DNA of 64,000 nt, taken from Prochlorococcus sp. AG-355-A09 (GTDB lineage: Bacteria > Cyanobacteriota > Cyanobacteriia > PCC-6307 > Cyanobiaceae). Shown here piece by piece: positions 43,934 to 53,691 of the stretch. Made by a program: the position numbers and the translations under genes. The stretch covers positions 1 to 64,000 of the forward strand of contig QCDG01000010.1 of NCBI GenBank assembly GCA_003280995.1, in the 5' to 3' direction. Below the pieces are notes generated by a model. That model did not search any database, was not told the DNA's origin, and worked only from the letters and a program-made list of their open reading frames with translations. The first letter of the stretch is position 1. Every line of letters begins with the position of its first letter.

Positions 43934-44627
43934 ATTCAAAATTCAATTTATATTTATTTGTTTTTATAGCATGAATAGAAAGATCACCAACTTTTGAACC
44001 ATAAGAAGCAACATATTGCACTCCACAAATTGATGGTTTGATTGAATTATCAACTTCCAATATTTCTTCGGAACATTTTTGAAATTTACTAATGGTCTCT
44101 ACCTGATTAATCCTTGAAGCACCTGGCTTATGTGCAGTCTGTATAACTAGCTCATCTGCGAAAAAAATATCATCATCTTGGATCTGATTTCTCCCTGTAA
44201 TTCTTGAATCGATATAAAAATCATCTTTTAAATAAGTAATTTGATTATTTATAGATTGAGGATCATTTACAACCTTGATTAAGGTATCACCAAATATTGC
44301 TTTTCCAATAGATTCAGAATTTTTTGCACGATTACCGACAACTAAATCTGAATCATTCTTAAAGAAATTTACTTTATAAATAACTGGCTCTTCTGAATCA
44401 TTAATTATATCTTGAGAAGTAACAAGCCAATTCCCTTCGAACCATTTAGGATAAATTAAATCCTCAGAAGTATCCGAAAGTTTAAAATTTGGTAAATATA
44501 ATTCTGGCCATTGATTTACACGATTTTCCAAAAACTCTCGTACATTAGAATCTACAAAAGCAAAAGAACTTTCTAAAAAAATTCCTTGAAAAATCAAGCA
44601 AAGAATTAATCCAAGAAGAATCTTCAT
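43920..44627 (-). CDS. Secreted/lumenal conserved hypothetical (DUF6816-like) with signal peptide
   Basis: N-terminal hydrophobic signal MKILLGLILCLIFQGIFLESSFAF; YPKWFEGNWLVTSQ. Confidence 0.62.
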   Translation of the reverse strand: MKILLGLILCLIFQGIFLESSFAFVDSNVREFLENRVNQWPELYLPNFKLSDTSEDLIYPKWFEGNWLVTSQDIINDSEEPVIYKVNFFKNDSDLVVGNRAKNSESIGKAIFGDTLIKVVNDPQSINNQITYLKDDFYIDSRITGRNQIQDDDIFFADELVIQTAHKPGASRINQVETISKFQKCSEEILEVDNSIKPSICGVQYVASYGSKVGDLSIHAIKTNKYKLNFEFIES

Positions 44628-44628
44628 T

Positions 44629-44886
44629 ATGTCAAATCCACTAATAAGAGCATCAGATCATTATGTATTATTAGAGCCAGATTCAAAAGAAAAAATTGTA
44701 TCAAAGCAAGAAGCAATTTTATGGTTGAAGAATTGGCTCAGTAAGATAGAAACACAAACAATATATCAAAATATAGAAGATCCTGATCAGGAATTTTTTG
44801 AAGAATTATTAGAAAGCACTTATGAATTAGAAATAAAATTAGGATACGTTATCAAATGGTTTGCAGTAAGAATTGAACAAGATTAA
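44629..44886 (+). CDS. CRR7 (chlororespiratory reduction 7)-like protein
   Basis: DHYVLLEPD...YELEIKLGYVIKWFAVRIEQD resembles the CRR7 family. Confidence 0.65.
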   Translation: MSNPLIRASDHYVLLEPDSKEKIVSKQEAILWLKNWLSKIETQTIYQNIEDPDQEFFEELLESTYELEIKLGYVIKWFAVRIEQD

Positions 44887-45440
44887 CTAATTATTTCTTT
44901 ATGAATTGCATTAATTATTTTCATAGCGACTTCTTCAATATTTTCCCTTTTTACTTGAATTCTTAAATCTGCTTGAGAATACAAATTTTCTCTAGATTGA
45001 AAAATGCTCATATATAAATCATTTAGATTCTTTCCCTGAAGAAGTGGTCTATTTTCAATTTCATTTTTCAATCTTCCAATTGCTATATCTTCGTCGAGAT
45101 CTATCCATGCAGTTATTCCCTGCCTTAAGATTCCCCAGTTTTCCGATTTGGTAACTATTCCTCCCCCGGTAGAGATTACTAATGAAGGAATTTTGATAGT
45201 TTCTTTAAGGCAGCTTGCTTCTAATTCACGGAAATTATTTTCTCCTTCATCATTAAAAATTTGATTGATAGATTTTTTTGCCAACTTCTCTATTAACGAA
45301 TCTAAATCAATATATTTATACTTCAATAATTCAGCCAGCTTCAAACCGGTTTGTGACTTACCAGAACCCATCATTCCTATTAAAAATATGCTTCTGCCCT
45401 TTAAAGCATGAACTATTTTTTTGATAATGGATTGTTCCAT
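44883..45440 (-). CDS. aroK: Shikimate kinase
   Basis: FLIGMMGSGKSQTGLKLAELL; FRELEASCLKE; VISTGGG; RPLLQG. Confidence 0.94.
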   Translation of the reverse strand: MEQSIIKKIVHALKGRSIFLIGMMGSGKSQTGLKLAELLKYKYIDLDSLIEKLAKKSINQIFNDEGENNFRELEASCLKETIKIPSLVISTGGGIVTKSENWGILRQGITAWIDLDEDIAIGRLKNEIENRPLLQGKNLNDLYMSIFQSRENLYSQADLRIQVKRENIEEVAMKIINAIHKEIIS

Positions 45441-45490
45441 AAAGACAAAAGCGTATTTAAAACCTTAAGATAGTATTATCGCAGAAAGTT

Positions 45491-46417
45491 ATGACTTCTA
45501 CACAATCCAAACCATTACATGGAAAAGGACGTGAATGCGTCATAACTCGACGTGCCTGCTTTAGTTCTAGTCATCGTTATTGGCTTCCTGAAAAAACCCC
45601 AGAAGAAAATTTATCTCTTTTTGGAAATTGCAGTATTGCACCAGGTCATGGCCATAATTATGAACTTATTGTTTCAATGGGTGGAGAACTAGACTCTGAT
45701 GGAATGGTACTTAATCTCTCTGATGTAAAACACTCTATTAAAGATAAGGTTACTGGACAATTAGATTTTCGTTTTTTAAATGATGTCTGGCCTGAATTTA
45801 ATGTTAATAATCGAGAAGGTATACTTCCCACGACTGAGGCATTAGTAAAGGTTATTTGGAGTCGTCTAAAGGATGATTTACCTCTTACAAGTCTAAGGCT
45901 TTATGAAAACCCAAATTTATGGGCAGATTATTTTGGAAAAAACATGGAAGCATTTTTAACAGTACAAACTCATTTTGCAGCCGCTCATAGACTTGCAAAA
46001 GAAGAGATTTCCTTTGATGAAAATAAAAAAATCTATGGGAAATGTGCCAGAGTTAATGGACATGGTCATAACTATCTTGTCGACATAACTGTAAAAGGAG
46101 ACATTGATAAAAGAACGGGAATGGTTTGCGACTTATCTGCGCTCCAGGAGATAATTAATGATTTGGTTGTTGAACAACTAGATCATACTTTTCTAAATAA
46201 AGACATCGAATTCTTCCAGAACTGTGTTCCAACTGCTGAAAATATAGCTTTATATATTTCTGATATTCTTAAAAATCCAATACATGAACTTGGTGCAACA
46301 TTACACAAAATAAGACTTCAAGAGAGCCCAAATAATGCTGCAGAAATTTATGTTGATCAAAAGCTAACCAATTCATTGAAGTTAAAACTTGAAAATAGTT
46401 TAGTCTCACAAACTTGA
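45491..46417 (+). CDS. Tandem-domain 6-pyruvoyl-tetrahydropterin synthase/QueD-family protein
   Basis: Two PTPS repeats: FGNCSIAPGHGHNYEL and YGKCARVNGHGHNYLV; second carries QLDHTFLN. Confidence 0.92.
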   Translation: MTSTQSKPLHGKGRECVITRRACFSSSHRYWLPEKTPEENLSLFGNCSIAPGHGHNYELIVSMGGELDSDGMVLNLSDVKHSIKDKVTGQLDFRFLNDVWPEFNVNNREGILPTTEALVKVIWSRLKDDLPLTSLRLYENPNLWADYFGKNMEAFLTVQTHFAAAHRLAKEEISFDENKKIYGKCARVNGHGHNYLVDITVKGDIDKRTGMVCDLSALQEIINDLVVEQLDHTFLNKDIEFFQNCVPTAENIALYISDILKNPIHELGATLHKIRLQESPNNAAEIYVDQKLTNSLKLKLENSLVSQT

Positions 46418-47064
46418 GTATCCCAAGAGTAATAATTGTTATAGCATCTAGTCTTGATGGGAGAATTGCATTTCCTGGAGGTGGAGAATCGCATCTTGGA
46501 AGCGAAGAAGATAAAAAAATGTTAAATCAACACTTATCAATGGTTGACGCCACCATTTTTGGTTTAGGTACTTTAATAGCTCATCAATCAACTTACCTAA
46601 TTAAAAATCTCAATGGTAATGACGAAGTAACAATATCAAAAAAACAACCAATTTCTATAGTTGCTTCAAATAGCAAAAAATTTAACAGTAATTGGGAATA
46701 CTTTCGTCAACCAATTAAAAGATGGCTAATAAGCTCAAGTAAAGTTGATAATTCGTCGAATAATGACTTCGAGAAAAAACTCTTTTTCGAAGATTCATGG
46801 AGTAAAACTTTAATTTCACTTAAAAAACAAGGGATAAATGATTTAGCTCTTTTAGGAGGTGCAAAACTTATAAATTCTTTTATAAAAGAGGATCTTATAA
46901 CAGATATAAAAATTACAATAATTCCACAAATTATTGGAGGTAAATATACATGGATCCCTCCAGAAGAAACAAATGAGATTTTTAATCTCAAAAGACTATG
47001 GGAAATAAAATCAATTAAAAATTTTATGAATAATGAAATCCATATTCATTACAAAAAAATTTGA
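46414..47064 (+). CDS. RibD C-terminal-domain (pyrimidine/pterin reductase-like) protein (TTG start)
   Basis: VIIVIASSLDGRIAFPGG...GLGTLIAHQSTY...ALLGGAKLINSFIKEDLITDIKITIIPQIIGG. Confidence 0.88.
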   Translation: MSIPRVIIVIASSLDGRIAFPGGGESHLGSEEDKKMLNQHLSMVDATIFGLGTLIAHQSTYLIKNLNGNDEVTISKKQPISIVASNSKKFNSNWEYFRQPIKRWLISSSKVDNSSNNDFEKKLFFEDSWSKTLISLKKQGINDLALLGGAKLINSFIKEDLITDIKITIIPQIIGGKYTWIPPEETNEIFNLKRLWEIKSIKNFMNNEIHIHYKKI

Positions 47065-47081
47065 AATAGATTTAATAATAA

Positions 47082-48236
47082 ATGAACCAAAAAATACAAA
47101 AAGTTGAAGTCAAATTGTCAATCAAGGAAATCTCCAAGGAGATATGGAATGAATTAACAAATGAAATCAATAATCCATTCTATGAATGGACTTGGCTTAA
47201 AAACCTTGAAATATCCAAAAGTGTCTCAAGAGAAACTGGTTGGCAACCTCTATATTTTGTTGCTTATAAAAATGAAGAAATATTAGGAATTGCTCCACTT
47301 TTTTTAAAAAATCATAGCTATGGAGAATTCATTTTTGATCAATCTTTTGCAAGATTGGCTCAAGAGCTGAATTTAAATTATTACCCTAAATTAATTGGAA
47401 TGAGTCCTTATAGTCCTATAAATGGATATCAATTTCTTTATAAAAAAAATGAAGATAAGAAAGAAATTACAAATTTACTCATAAACCATATCGAAAGCTT
47501 TGCTATTACAAACAAAATTTTAAGTTGTAATTTTTTATATATTGACGAAAGCTGGGGCAACCATCTTAAATCTTTGGGATACCATAAATGGATAAATTCC
47601 AGCAGTGAATGGAGGAGTAATGGAGAAAAGACGTTTGATGATTTTCTTTGTAGATTTAACTCTAATCAGAGAAAAAATATCAAAAAAGAGAGGAAATCAA
47701 TTATTAAACAAGATGTAAAAGTAGAAATTTTTAATGAAGATGATATAAACCAAGAAATCCTCAAAAAAATGCATAATTTTTATGAACAGCATTGTTCTAG
47801 GTGGGGAGTTTGGGGAAGTAAATATCTAACATCTACATTTTTCGAAAAAATTGTTGCTAATAAAAAAAATATTTTACTTTTTAGCGCATCAAAAAATGAT
47901 TCAAATGATATTTTTGCTATGTCGATGTGCGTTAAAAATAAAAACAACTTATGGGGTAGATATTGGGGTAGTCAAGAAGACATATCTAATTTACATTTTG
48001 AATTATGCTACTACCAGCCAATTGAATGGGCAATAAAAAATAGTATCCATTTTTTTGATCCTGGAGCAGGTGGTAAACATAAAAGGCGGAGAGGATTTTT
48101 TGCAAAAAGCACTATTAGCTTGCATAAGTGGTTTGACAAAAATATGGAAAATATAATTTATCCTTGGCTAAATGAAGTCAATAAACAAACCGAGAAGGAA
48201 ATTGAATTTGAGAATAACTCTATACCCTTTAAATAA
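47082..48236 (+). CDS. FemAB/GNAT-like protein (DUF482/PF04339-like)
   Basis: NPFYEWTWLKNLEISKSVSRETGWQPLYFVAY; FDPGAGGKHKRRRGF. Confidence 0.82.
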   Translation: MNQKIQKVEVKLSIKEISKEIWNELTNEINNPFYEWTWLKNLEISKSVSRETGWQPLYFVAYKNEEILGIAPLFLKNHSYGEFIFDQSFARLAQELNLNYYPKLIGMSPYSPINGYQFLYKKNEDKKEITNLLINHIESFAITNKILSCNFLYIDESWGNHLKSLGYHKWINSSSEWRSNGEKTFDDFLCRFNSNQRKNIKKERKSIIKQDVKVEIFNEDDINQEILKKMHNFYEQHCSRWGVWGSKYLTSTFFEKIVANKKNILLFSASKNDSNDIFAMSMCVKNKNNLWGRYWGSQEDISNLHFELCYYQPIEWAIKNSIHFFDPGAGGKHKRRRGFFAKSTISLHKWFDKNMENIIYPWLNEVNKQTEKEIEFENNSIPFK

Positions 48237-48296
48237 AAAATTATTTGGCTTTTCTAAAGATTATATTAGTAATATAGTTTTTATTAACTTCTAATA

Positions 48297-48683
48297 ATGG
48301 ATTCTAGTAAAAATTTAGATAAAAAAATAAAGATTGATAATAATCTATCCAATCGATATATAGATTTAGATCCAAACGGTTATTTTATTATAAAAGTAGA
48401 TTTAGAAGAAAATAAAATAATTCTAGAGCACTTTTTAAATAACATCGATGAAGAGGGCTATGCTCTTGACCCGGAAACAAATGAACCAATTAAATGCGAC
48501 TCTCAAAATAAAAGAGCTAGTAATGAAGTTTTTAAAGGTACTAGTGCGAAACAACTTGGAATATTAATTACTGAAGAAAGAAATGACTTAATAACCAGAT
48601 TCGATCATGCTCTATATTTAGGCCGGGAACTACAAAAAGCAGAAGAATGTTTATACAAAAAATTACCATATATCCAAGATTAA
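48297..48683 (+). CDS. Conserved cyanobacterial protein (DUF4346-like)
   Basis: DPNGYFIIKVDLEENKIILEHF..; GTSAKQLGILITEERNDLITRFDHALYLGRELQKAEECL. Confidence 0.72.
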   Translation: MDSSKNLDKKIKIDNNLSNRYIDLDPNGYFIIKVDLEENKIILEHFLNNIDEEGYALDPETNEPIKCDSQNKRASNEVFKGTSAKQLGILITEERNDLITRFDHALYLGRELQKAEECLYKKLPYIQD

Positions 48684-48747
48684 GAAATTAAACGAAAAAA
48701 TCTAATCTTTTCATCTGATGTTAAATTAATAAAAAATAAAAAAATTA

Positions 48748-48840
48748 ATGAACATCATTTTCTATATTGCATTTATTGGTTTTGGTTTTGGAACTGCTTT
48801 CGCATTAGATAAGCTCTTAAGAGCAGTTAAATTAATTTAA
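48748..48840 (+). CDS. petL: PetL-like cytochrome b6f small subunit (30 aa: MNIIFYIAFIGFGFGTAFALDKLLRAVKLI)
   Basis: Single TM peptide ending in KLI; pattern YIxFxxxxFGxAxxLxxxLRxxKLI resembles PetL; absent from ORF track because of length. Confidence 0.6.
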   Translation: MNIIFYIAFIGFGFGTAFALDKLLRAVKLI

Positions 48841-48843
48841 AAA

Positions 48844-50208
48844 CTACAAGATTTTAATAATCTCTCCATACAAATCATATTCATCTGCAAAAGAAATATT
48901 TGCTTCAACAAATTTACCAATATAATTTTTCAAATCATTTTTAGTATTAGTAGATAAAATAACATTTCCGTCAATTTCAGGAGAGAAATTGTAGGATCGA
49001 CCTATTAATTCGTTATTATCTGATATTTTTTCTACCAAAACTTTCATTTTTGAACTAACATATGCCTGATTTTTATCTTTAGAGATATTTTGTTGAACTG
49101 AAATAACATTATCTTTTCTTGCCTCTGCAACCTCTGGAAATACTCTATTTGGCAAATCAAAAGCTGCAGTTCCGTCCTCAGGAGAGAAAATAAACACTCC
49201 TACATGATCAAATTTATGTCTATACAAAAACTCCAGAAGATGTTCAAAATGTTCTTTTTTTTCTCCTGGGAAACCAACAATGAGACTAGTTCTTAATACA
49301 GCAGATGGAATTTCTTCTCTAATTTTCTCCAAAATTGATTCATTCAAAGAAGCTTGCCAAGGTCTATTCATACTCTTCAACACATCTGGATGACTATGCT
49401 GAAGTGGTAAATCAAAGTAAGGCACGATATTATTTGAATCTTTAAAAGCTCTAATAACTTCATCAGTTAAACCTGTTGGATAAGCATAATGTATCCTTAT
49501 CCAAGGAATTGGAACTTTAGAAAGCTCATTCAAAAGTTTGGCTAATGATGGTTTTCCATAAATATCTTGACCATAATTAGTTGTTATTTGACTAATTAAT
49601 ATGATTTCTTGAATACCCTTTTTTGCAAGACTTTTGGCTTCTGAAACTATAGATTCTATTGTTCTACTTCTTTGAGGACCTCTCAACTTAGGAATAATAC
49701 AAAAAGCGCAATTATAGTTGCAGCCTTCAGCAATGCGAAGATAAGCAACAAATTTATTTTTATCTACAAAACGAGGCATTTCCTCATCTGCAATAAATTC
49801 AGGAATTTTTGAAACTTCATTAACGATTTCCCCTTTTTCTACTCTGTCTAAAACCTTGGCTATTTTTTGATAATCTCCTGTTCCAACCAAACCTTTTATT
49901 TCAGGGATTTCTTTTAAAAGCTCATCTTTAAAATGCTGAGCCATACAGCCCGCAACTATTACTTCCTTTCCTTGATTTGTATATTCTAGAATTTTTCTAA
50001 TAGATTCTTCTCTAGCTGTTTCAATAAAACTGCAAGTATTTACAACAACAACATTTGCATCATTTATATTTCTTTCAACTTCATAACCCTCTCTATCTAA
50101 TAAACCTTGCATATGTTCAGTATCAACAAGATTTTTCTCACAACCAACATGACTAAATGCAACCTTAGATAGTTTTTTTTCTTTTACATTGAGACTATTT
50201 TGTTTCAC
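48844..50208 (-). CDS. rimO: Ribosomal protein S12 methylthiotransferase
   Basis: MiaB-family: [20 protein letters not shown]; radical [31 protein letters not shown]-like C-terminus. Confidence 0.94.
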   Translation of the reverse strand: MKQNSLNVKEKKLSKVAFSHVGCEKNLVDTEHMQGLLDREGYEVERNINDANVVVVNTCSFIETAREESIRKILEYTNQGKEVIVAGCMAQHFKDELLKEIPEIKGLVGTGDYQKIAKVLDRVEKGEIVNEVSKIPEFIADEEMPRFVDKNKFVAYLRIAEGCNYNCAFCIIPKLRGPQRSRTIESIVSEAKSLAKKGIQEIILISQITTNYGQDIYGKPSLAKLLNELSKVPIPWIRIHYAYPTGLTDEVIRAFKDSNNIVPYFDLPLQHSHPDVLKSMNRPWQASLNESILEKIREEIPSAVLRTSLIVGFPGEKKEHFEHLLEFLYRHKFDHVGVFIFSPEDGTAAFDLPNRVFPEVAEARKDNVISVQQNISKDKNQAYVSSKMKVLVEKISDNNELIGRSYNFSPEIDGNVILSTNTKNDLKNYIGKFVEANISFADEYDLYGEIIKIL

Positions 50209-50313
50209 AACTTGAAAAATAAGAATAAAAAGATTTAAAAAGCATTTCGTATATAACTCTCATGCCTAGATAATATTAGGATAGATAATGTAAATAACAA
50301 ACTTTCTTTTTGT

Positions 50314-51249
50314 ATGGCCCTTAAGACTTTAAACAGAAGAAATAAAAAAGATTTGAAATGGCCAAAAATCATAATCGCAATTCTTAGCACTATAGGCATA
50401 GTTGATACAGGTTCGATTACTTTAAAAAACTGGGGATTATTTACTTCGCTTTCATGTCCTGGGATACAAAATGGTTGTGAAACAGTTTTAAATAGTCCTT
50501 GGGGTACTTTATATGAAAATAATCAAGTTAATGTCCCTCTCTCATTAGCTGGATTAATAACATATTTTTCAATATTAGTTATCACAATAATACTCTCGCT
50601 TAATTTAATTTCCCCAAAAGAAAAATTAAATAAGTTTTTATGGTGGTTAATATTTCTAATTTCTTGTGCGTCATCAACATTTAGCTTTTTATTGATAAAT
50701 ATAATGTTCTTTAAGATTCAAGCATATTGCTTTTTTTGTATACTTTCAGCAATTTTATCGTTTTCTATCTTTATAATTTCTATGATTGGAGCAAAGTTCG
50801 AAAGTAGAGAACCAATGATTTTTAGAGGTTTCATTGTAGCAATTAGTGTCCTGCTGGGGGGTCTAATTTGGTCAACAAATGTTGACCCCTCTAATGCTAT
50901 TGATGTTGCAAACCCCACTGAAAATGTATCACCAATAGTTACCACTTCAAGTTCTCCCCAGAAGGTAAAATTTGCAAAATTTTTAAGTGAAAATAATATT
51001 GTTATGTATAGTGCATACTGGTGCCCGCATTGCCATGATCAGAAACAATTATTTGGTAAGGAAGCAGTTAAAGAATTAAAAGTAGTTGAGTGTGCCAAAG
51101 ACGGAAAAGATAATGAGTATGAGCTATGCCAAACGAAAGGAATCAGTGGATTTCCTTCTTGGGAAATAAATGGCGAAATTATTAGTGGTACACGTGACTT
51201 AAATGAATTAGCTACAAAAACAAACTATCAGGGAGATCTTAATTTTTAA
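50314..51249 (+). CDS. VKOR-thioredoxin-like fusion (thiol oxidase, LTO1-like)
   Basis: VKOR CPGIQNGCETVLNSPWG and CFFC; C-terminal thioredoxin-like YWCPHCHDQKQLF. Confidence 0.9.
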   Translation: MALKTLNRRNKKDLKWPKIIIAILSTIGIVDTGSITLKNWGLFTSLSCPGIQNGCETVLNSPWGTLYENNQVNVPLSLAGLITYFSILVITIILSLNLISPKEKLNKFLWWLIFLISCASSTFSFLLINIMFFKIQAYCFFCILSAILSFSIFIISMIGAKFESREPMIFRGFIVAISVLLGGLIWSTNVDPSNAIDVANPTENVSPIVTTSSSPQKVKFAKFLSENNIVMYSAYWCPHCHDQKQLFGKEAVKELKVVECAKDGKDNEYELCQTKGISGFPSWEINGEIISGTRDLNELATKTNYQGDLNF

Positions 51250-52906
51250 TAAATCTTTTTTGAATTCTATGATCTAACTGTTGTCTAGTATGGCATTCCC
51301 AATTTTTATCTTTATCAGGGAAATCATCCCTATAATGACCTCCTCTACTTTCTTCTCTAAATAGACAAGCTTTTAATAAAGTTATAGTGGTTATTTGTCT
51401 ATTCTTTAAATCAAGTAAAAGATTTAATGCTCTTCTATTACGTTCACTGAGTTTTACTTTTTGATCAAATTTTATTTTTTCAAGACAATTTAGTAAATCA
51501 TTTGTATTTAATTTATCTATATCATTTTGGACGCAATTTAAAAATTTACTCATATTTACCCTATTTCGAGATACACCTAAATTTAACCAACATAGTTTTC
51601 TTAGTTCATCAATTTTTTCAACAATTATAGAAATTTGATCTTCTTTAGGATCTTCAATATCAAACTCTTGAAATGATCTATCAAATTGTTCAAATTTAGC
51701 AAGGTCATTCAAAACAATTGAAGACATTTTTCTTGCGAAAACAAGACACTCCATAAGTGAATTACTTGCCAGTCTATTAGCACCATGCACACCTGTAGAA
51801 GCAACTTCTCCAACAGCATATAATCCTTTTCTTGTTGAAGATGCATTTAAATCAGTTTTAACACCTCCCATCCAATAATGAGCTGCAGGAGCTACGGGAA
51901 TAACCTCATTTAAAGGGTTAACACCATAATCCTGACATCGACTTAAGATCGTGGGGAAGCGCTCTACAATTTTTTCTGGGTCAATATACCGAAGATCTAA
52001 CCCAACATGGTCTGCATTATTATCATGCATATTTTTCATAATTGCTCTACTTACCTGATCTCTAGTAGCTAGATCACGATTTTCAAGATTTTTAACAGGA
52101 CTTTCACCATTTTTATCAACTAATATCGCTCCTTCCCCTCTAAGTGCCTCAGATATTAAGAAGCAAGGTGCACCATAAAATTTTAAAGCGGTTGGATGAA
52201 ATTGCACGAACTCTAAATCTTCGATAGCAGCTCCTGCTTTCCATGCAAGAGCAATCCCTTCACCAGAGGATTGAGCAGGATTTGTTGTATTTGTAAATAA
52301 GTGCCCACCCCCACCTGTAGCCAAAACAACAGCTCTAGATTTAATCCAATATAAATTTGCTCCATCAAGAACCTGAACTCCTCTACATTCTTTATTTTCA
52401 ATGAGAAGTTCAGTTACTCTTACACCTCTGCAGTGAAGAATATTTGTTTGATTCTCAATATGATCTTCTAGGACTTCAACTAATGCTCGTCCAGTACGAT
52501 CTTTAACATGTAAGACTCTTCTTCGTGAATGAGCTGCTTCCAAGGTAGTAGCTAGTTGATCAGAACTTTGATCAAAAATCATCCCTAAATTCTGCAACCT
52601 TTCTACACAACCTGGAGCTTCTTTAACTAGCATTTCTACAGCTTGAACATCACATAGTCCATCACCTGCTTTTAAAGTATCCTCAGCATGAAGATCAAAT
52701 GAATCATCTTGTCTAACAACAGATGCAATTCCGCCTTGAGCCCATCTACTAGAAGATACCTTACTAGTATTTCTATTTAAAAGAAGCACTTTTAAATTTG
52801 AGGGTAATTCAAGACAAGTCATAAGGCCAGCAGCTCCAGCGCCTATAACTATTACATCCCAATTATCTATTGGTATCGGTTCTTGCGAAAATGGAGGCCT
52901 TAACAT
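51239..52906 (-). CDS. nadB: L-aspartate oxidase
   Basis: WDVIVIGAGAAGLMTCLEL; SSRWAQGGIASV; FVQFHPTAL; GVHGANRLASNSLMECLVF. Confidence 0.94.
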   Translation of the reverse strand: MLRPPFSQEPIPIDNWDVIVIGAGAAGLMTCLELPSNLKVLLLNRNTSKVSSSRWAQGGIASVVRQDDSFDLHAEDTLKAGDGLCDVQAVEMLVKEAPGCVERLQNLGMIFDQSSDQLATTLEAAHSRRRVLHVKDRTGRALVEVLEDHIENQTNILHCRGVRVTELLIENKECRGVQVLDGANLYWIKSRAVVLATGGGGHLFTNTTNPAQSSGEGIALAWKAGAAIEDLEFVQFHPTALKFYGAPCFLISEALRGEGAILVDKNGESPVKNLENRDLATRDQVSRAIMKNMHDNNADHVGLDLRYIDPEKIVERFPTILSRCQDYGVNPLNEVIPVAPAAHYWMGGVKTDLNASSTRKGLYAVGEVASTGVHGANRLASNSLMECLVFARKMSSIVLNDLAKFEQFDRSFQEFDIEDPKEDQISIIVEKIDELRKLCWLNLGVSRNRVNMSKFLNCVQNDIDKLNTNDLLNCLEKIKFDQKVKLSERNRRALNLLLDLKNRQITTITLLKACLFREESRGGHYRDDFPDKDKNWECHTRQQLDHRIQKRFIKN

Positions 52907-53673
52907 TAAACCAATCCACTTAAAGTTGGTTGCAGAATTGCTAAAACAATAAAAATACCATCAACAATTAATGTCGTTTGAATTACGTAACCAGAAACTA
53001 AGAGTGCTTTACCACTAGTAGTATTTATTGTGCCAGAATCTAAAATTTCTTTTGAAATAAACCAGAGTATAAGAGCAACAACAACAATAATAGATAATGA
53101 TTTTATTTGAATAAGATTCTCTGAAGTTTTTTGAAGAATCATGGGTGCATTTTCAGAATCTGCTGTAATTACCTGCATCCATTGATCCATGATTCCGATT
53201 AAAAATATTGTGATATCAGTAACTGCGGTTCCAAATAAAGAAGAGATATAAAAACTTGAACCTATTTTCCAATTAGTTCCAAATCCAATTAAAGCTAATG
53301 GGAGAACTACAGCTTCAACCGGTATGTGTAGGATAGGAAATGGGCTTAACCATCCCCAGAACAAACATCCACCAAGCCAACTACCTGATATACCAAGTAA
53401 TAATGAACTGACAATAAACCACTTATTTGATCCTTTCTGATTCAAAACAATTGCCACTAAGGCAATAACAAAAGTAAAACAAAGAGCACTTATTGGTTCT
53501 AACCTAACCCAAGGTGCTTGCACAAAAATAGGTAAAATTACAAAAAAAGAAGACCACAATCTTAAAGATGTAGGATTTGATAAAAAACTATTTTCGTATG
53601 AATCAACTTTCTTGTTGGATTCATAGTTGAATTTATCTTTTACTGCTAAATTTTTTGTAATTAATTCTTTCAA
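52906..53673 (-). CDS. DUF3120-like cyanobacterial membrane protein
   Basis: Multi-TM; FVQAPWVRLEPISAL...WLGGCLFWGWL..PILHIPVEAVVLPLAL. Confidence 0.75.
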   Translation of the reverse strand: MKELITKNLAVKDKFNYESNKKVDSYENSFLSNPTSLRLWSSFFVILPIFVQAPWVRLEPISALCFTFVIALVAIVLNQKGSNKWFIVSSLLLGISGSWLGGCLFWGWLSPFPILHIPVEAVVLPLALIGFGTNWKIGSSFYISSLFGTAVTDITIFLIGIMDQWMQVITADSENAPMILQKTSENLIQIKSLSIIVVVALILWFISKEILDSGTINTTSGKALLVSGYVIQTTLIVDGIFIVLAILQPTLSGLV

Positions 53674-53691
53674 TGAAAAAGGTAATTTTAA

